Of a stretch of 7,558 nt of DNA, positions 5,409-7,558 are shown piece after piece (position 1 is the stretch's first letter; each line of letters begins with the position of its first letter). A program made the translations under genes and the position numbers. A model generated the notes under the pieces. The model was not told the DNA's origin. It did no database searches and saw nothing but the letters and a program-made list of their open reading frames with translations. Origin of the DNA: JAAYXS01 sp043820985 (GTDB taxonomy: Bacteria > Planctomycetota > Phycisphaerae > UBA1845 > Fen-1342); assembly GCA_043820985.1 (NCBI GenBank), contig JBDRDH010000064.1, forward strand, positions 1 through 7,558, in the 5' to 3' direction.

Positions 5409-6524
5409 ATGAGCGAGGCACTAGACAAACTAGGTGGGCAGGACGCCCCCGAAATCCGCGAGGTATCCGTGATGGTGGCCAAGGACGGCCCGTTGGCGGA
5501 TGAGCAGCTCCAGGAGATTCGCCGCGCGGCGACGCGGCACCTGAAACGCTGGAGCATTCCGCAAGACCTGGTAGCGCATAAACTCGGCACGAACAAAACC
5601 TACATGTCGAATTTCCTCTCGGGGAACTTCGGCCAGATTCCGAAGGGTACGCTTCAGAAACTCGCCCGGGAGGTTAACGACTGGGTAGAGCTGGACAATC
5701 GCCGCCAGCTCCACGAAGTCGATTCGGCTTTCGTGCACACCAAAGTAGCCGAGCGGCTGATCAAGGTGGCCCGGCACGCGGTGGAAACTCGCGATATTGT
5801 CGTGGCGCACGGCCCGGCGGGGTGTGGCAAGACGGTGACGCTGCTTGAGCTGCGGAAGCTGATTCCGGCGAGCATCTACTTGTACATAACGCCGGACCAC
5901 GCGCGTAAGGCCGGCTTCCAACGCGGGCTTTATCAGGCTGTATGGGAGCACCGGCCGCCAGCCAGGCCGACGCTCTCGGATGTGCTTGAGCGGTTGAAGT
6001 TCAGCGATCGATTGCTGATGCTCGACAACGCCGACCTGATACACCCGGACGTGTTCCCGGTGATTATGAGCTTGCACGACGTAGCGGAGATCCCGATCCT
6101 GATCGCGGGAACTTTCCGGTTACTTCAGAAGCTCACACACGACAATGATTCGCTCCGGGGCCAGATGGCCAGCCGGATCGGCATGCGCGCCGAACTGCTC
6201 AGTGAGCAGACGGCGCCACGGCGTGGCGGCCGGGCCGGGGAGTGGATTCGGGCTGAAGAGATTCGGGCGATTTTCGAGCGCGGGCAGATCAAGTTGCATC
6301 CGGCGACGGTGGCCCGGCTGAAGGCGATCGCGAATCACTCGGTAGGGCGGCTGCGGCGTTGCGAGCGGTATCTGCGTTACGCTCAATTGCTACTGCCACG
6401 GCAACGCGGAGAGGTGCTTATTACGGAAGAGTTGTTGGAGCAAGCCATACTGCTGGTGGACGGCGAGCCTCTACCGGCGGCGCCTACCGGGCGCGTCTTG
6501 GAATCGGAGGCGGCGACGGCATGA
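5409..6524 (+). CDS. MuB-like AAA+ ATPase, target-DNA delivery protein
   Basis: A 371-residue protein that by family binds target DNA as an ATP-dependent filament and activates A. Residues 33-90 are a helix-turn-helix domain (LVAHKLGTNKTYMSNFLSGN), as at the MuB N-terminus. Walker A is GPAGCGKT at 135-142. The Walker B strand is LLMLDNAD with D206 followed by N207, where MuB has IIDEAD. Sensor 1 reads LIAGTFRLL (233-235), where MuB has LMGNHRVY. A likely arginine finger is R256 in ASRIGMR. The C-terminal helical part (SVGRLRRCERYLRYAQLL, then ITEELLEQA) matches the MuB C-terminus in pattern. I chose ATG 5409 because it lies one base after the A stop (TAGCATG), which allows coupled translation; the ATG at 5340 would overlap A deeply. 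The protein is longer than MuB (312). Both ATPase substitutions are odd for an active enzyme. Confidence 0.93.
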   Translation: MSEALDKLGGQDAPEIREVSVMVAKDGPLADEQLQEIRRAATRHLKRWSIPQDLVAHKLGTNKTYMSNFLSGNFGQIPKGTLQKLAREVNDWVELDNRRQLHEVDSAFVHTKVAERLIKVARHAVETRDIVVAHGPAGCGKTVTLLELRKLIPASIYLYITPDHARKAGFQRGLYQAVWEHRPPARPTLSDVLERLKFSDRLLMLDNADLIHPDVFPVIMSLHDVAEIPILIAGTFRLLQKLTHDNDSLRGQMASRIGMRAELLSEQTAPRRGGRAGEWIRAEEIRAIFERGQIKLHPATVARLKAIANHSVGRLRRCERYLRYAQLLLPRQRGEVLITEELLEQAILLVDGEPLPAAPTGRVLESEAATA

Positions 6525-7114
6525 ACCGCGATCGAACGGCTTCCGAGCGGCGTTCAAAGCGGAGGCGGGGTGCGCCCCACGAGCGCGCCAAGCAGTTTGC
6601 GTCCGGCCGCGTGGACGCGGGGATGATCCGGCGGGCGTTGGGCGATGATATTTACCGGAGCCTGAGCGAGCGGCAACGCGCGCGCCTGATCCGGCAACTG
6701 GAGATCATCAACGCCTGGTACGGCTACTGCGCGGTGGCCCGCGTTGGCTGGGGCGGAATCGAAGATGCTCGGACGCAGTTTGTCGAGGCGGCCAAAGCCT
6801 GGTGGCCGTGGCGACTGAGCGCGCGGGCGCTTAAGCAATGGACGCGCCGGCTGGAATCACAGGGGATCATCGCGCTGGTGGATCGGCGCGGCCGGCCGGG
6901 TGGTGCGCGGGCGATCGACGCGGCGTTATGGATTGAATTCAGCCGGCGGGTAGCCGGGGGCATGTCCGTTCCTGAAGCTCATGCGCTGGTGCGCGTCAAG
7001 GCAGCCGAGACCGGGCGGCCGTGGCTGGCGTTGCGGACGATTCAGCAGCGGTTACGTGGTGGTCAAGTGGTGCTGTTCAGCTTGAGGGAGCCGTCGGGTG
7101 AGGGGCGCCGATGA
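6521..7114 (+). CDS. Stand-alone protein resembling the MuA end-binding (I-beta/gamma) domain
   Basis: A 197-residue protein with a strongly basic N-terminus (residues 1-25). Residues about 85-185 follow the MuA end-binding pattern: a helix with QFVEAAKAWWP, then LSARALKQWTRRLESQG, then ALVDRRGRPGGARAIDAALW, then MSVPEAHALVRVKAAETGRP and a closing LRTIQQRL. In MuA the corresponding motifs are STLRDKYYQVQKF, ALVDGRGASRR, then AREHGWSIPSRATAFRRI. There is no DDE core after it. The ATG at 6521 overlaps the stop of B as ATGA, with GGAGG ten bases upstream, so it is the third member of the A-B operon. It may bind the element ends or internal sites as a helper or competitor of A; this is inference. 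The alternative is an unrelated helix-turn-helix regulator with a transposase-like fold. Confidence 0.7.
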   Translation: MNRDRTASERRSKRRRGAPHERAKQFASGRVDAGMIRRALGDDIYRSLSERQRARLIRQLEIINAWYGYCAVARVGWGGIEDARTQFVEAAKAWWPWRLSARALKQWTRRLESQGIIALVDRRGRPGGARAIDAALWIEFSRRVAGGMSVPEAHALVRVKAAETGRPWLALRTIQQRLRGGQVVLFSLREPSGEGRR

Positions 7115-7374
7115 CAAAACGCACACTTGAACGGAAGCGGTGGATTGATCGGCTCACGCCTCGGTTGCGGGTGCGGGTCAATGCGGAGATCGACTGCCGT
7201 GCCGAGTACGCAGCGGCGATCTTCCGACGCTGGAACCTGATTAGGTACTGCTCACCGCGGACGTTTCGGGACTACACCATGCGCCGCCGGCGGGCGATCG
7301 CCGAATACGAGAGAGCGCGGACGCGGAAGCAAGGCCAACGTCGGCGCCGCCTGGAGGTTCGCAGTCGTGATTGA
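7111..7374 (+). CDS. Small very basic protein, unknown
   Basis: An 87-residue protein with Arg or Lys at about a third of positions, ending in a basic helix (MRRRRAIAEYERARTRKQ and on). Its ATG overlaps the stop of the preceding gene as ATGA, and GAGGGG lies a few bases upstream, so it belongs to the same coupled operon. The middle reads WIDRLTPRLRVRVNAEID, AAAIFRRWNL, then CSPRTFRDYTMRRR. This recalls the layout of the Mu Gp27 family (DUF3486): Ile-Asp-Arg-Leu opening, Trp helix, then a helix-turn-helix ending in Tyr. The likeness is weak, and Gp27 is a late-region gene in Mu, so I give no function beyond probable nucleic-acid binding. Confidence 0.7.
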   Translation: MTKRTLERKRWIDRLTPRLRVRVNAEIDCRAEYAAAIFRRWNLIRYCSPRTFRDYTMRRRRAIAEYERARTRKQGQRRRRLEVRSRD

Positions 7375-7516
7375 TTGGAAGGGTGCCAGAGTAACGTCCA
7401 GAAGAGCCGCCAGTGGCCCCTGCGTGGCCGCTGGTGGGTTTGTTGGCGCTGGCGGGAGTTGTGAGTCGGGCGGATGGCGCAGGGCGCGCTGTGTGGCCTT
7501 GAATGGCTTGAGGTAG
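7367..7516 (+). CDS. Possible 49-residue ORF, unknown
   Basis: A GTG at 7367 overlaps the end of the basic-protein gene by eight bases and opens a frame to a TAG at 7514-7516. The peptide begins with VIDWKGARVTSRRAASG and is Gly/Ala/Arg-rich with three cysteines. It fits the overlapping style of the operon, but the composition is what chance gives in GC-rich DNA. A second frame (7413-7502) covers the same stretch, so at most one is likely to be used. Confidence 0.25.
   Translation: MIDWKGARVTSRRAASGPCVAAGGFVGAGGSCESGGWRRARCVALNGLR
7413..7502 (+). CDS. Possible 29-residue hydrophobic peptide
   Basis: From a GTG at 7413 the frame reads APAWPLVGLLALAGVVSRAD and ends at a TGA at 7500-7502. The segment PLVGLLALAGVV would suit a short membrane anchor or signal sequence. 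The ribosome-binding site is poor (AAGAG at 7402-7406). It is listed because this 146-base gap in a compact operon otherwise lacks a gene. Confidence 0.2.
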   Translation: MAPAWPLVGLLALAGVVSRADGAGRAVWP

Positions 7517-7520
7517 CGGT

Positions 7521-7558
7521 ATGGCCGATGAGTATGAAATTCTGAAGTACCAGCTCGA
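7521..7558 (+). CDS. Start of a further gene (runs off right edge)
   Basis: The ATG at 7521 follows GAGG (7510-7513) at a good distance of seven bases. It reads MADEYEILKYQL to the window edge. Twelve residues are too few to identify it, but the ribosome-binding site and same-strand position mark it as the next gene of the operon. Confidence 0.6.
   Translation, partial: MADEYEILKYQL

Larger units (their letters stand above)
772..7558 (+). mobile_element. Mu-like transposable phage or transposon, left (early) part
   Basis: The gene order is minus-strand regulator, divergent operator region, small Cro/Ner-like regulator, MuA-like transposase, MuB-like ATPase, then small genes. This is the early-region order of phage Mu. 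The left limit is only a guess, placed at the TGTCCGCG cluster. The right end is outside the window. No head, tail or lysis gene is visible, so whether this is a complete prophage or a smaller transposon cannot be decided here. Confidence 0.8.

Noticed and set aside
6359..6520. Longer start (ATG at 6359) for the 197-residue gene
   Set aside because: It lies entirely within B and codes for low-complexity Arg/Gly sequence. The ATGA overlap at 6521 with GGAGG upstream is the better start.
6521..7114. Reading this gene as GemA, Mor or another standard Mu early gene
   Set aside because: The motifs fit the MuA end-binding pattern and not the short GemA or Mor domains. I saw none of the residues expected for those families.
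1..7558. CRISPR arrays, tRNA or rRNA genes
   Set aside because: No regularly spaced direct repeats of CRISPR type and no tRNA- or rRNA-like sequence were seen by eye. The only regular repeats are the in-gene units at 5114-5404.

Overview
This is a GC-rich bacterial window carrying most of the early, left-hand region of a Mu-like transposable phage or Mu-like transposon. The start of an unrelated IS256-family insertion sequence sits at its left edge. No host housekeeping gene is visible, so I cannot name the organism beyond a bacterium with GC-rich DNA.

Layout. Positions 1-339 (minus strand) hold the first 113 residues of an IS256-family transposase that runs off the window. Positions 340 to about 1060 hold no convincing gene. 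This stretch has a 10-bp inverted repeat just upstream of the IS transposase start and, at 773-888, a cluster of TGTCCGCG sites around an 18-bp perfect palindrome. That cluster is my best candidate for the left transposition end or for operator sites. Positions 1061-2503 (minus strand) encode a 480-residue protein with an N-terminal XRE-type helix-turn-helix, in the place where Mu carries its repressor c. Divergent from it, behind a near-consensus sigma70 promoter overlapped by a palindromic operator, comes a plus-strand operon. Its order is a 90-residue Cro/Ner-like regulator (2621-2893), possibly a 47-residue leader ORF containing a terminator-like hairpin (2926-3069), MuA-like DDE transposase (3056-5407), MuB-like AAA+ ATPase (5409-6524), a 197-residue protein resembling a detached MuA end-binding domain (6521-7114), and an 87-residue very basic protein (7111-7374). 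A further gene begins at 7521 and leaves the window.

How the genes work together. By analogy with Mu, the minus-strand regulator and the small Ner-like protein should control the early promoter at 2554-2581. A should bind the element ends and carry out strand transfer, and B should bind target DNA and deliver it to A. Start and stop codons are tightly coupled: TAGCATG between A and B, then ATGA at both later junctions. This argues for one co-translated transcript.

The points that depart from Mu and deserve attention are: the end-binding-like domain encoded as a separate downstream gene; an acidic repeat of about 18 residues, in five to six copies, replacing the usual C-terminus of A; replacement of both the Walker B glutamate and the sensor-1 asparagine in B; a much longer than usual repressor-position protein with a different fold class; and the TGTCCGCG cluster. 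Comparisons with Mu proteins come from memory of the reference sequences, not from a database search.
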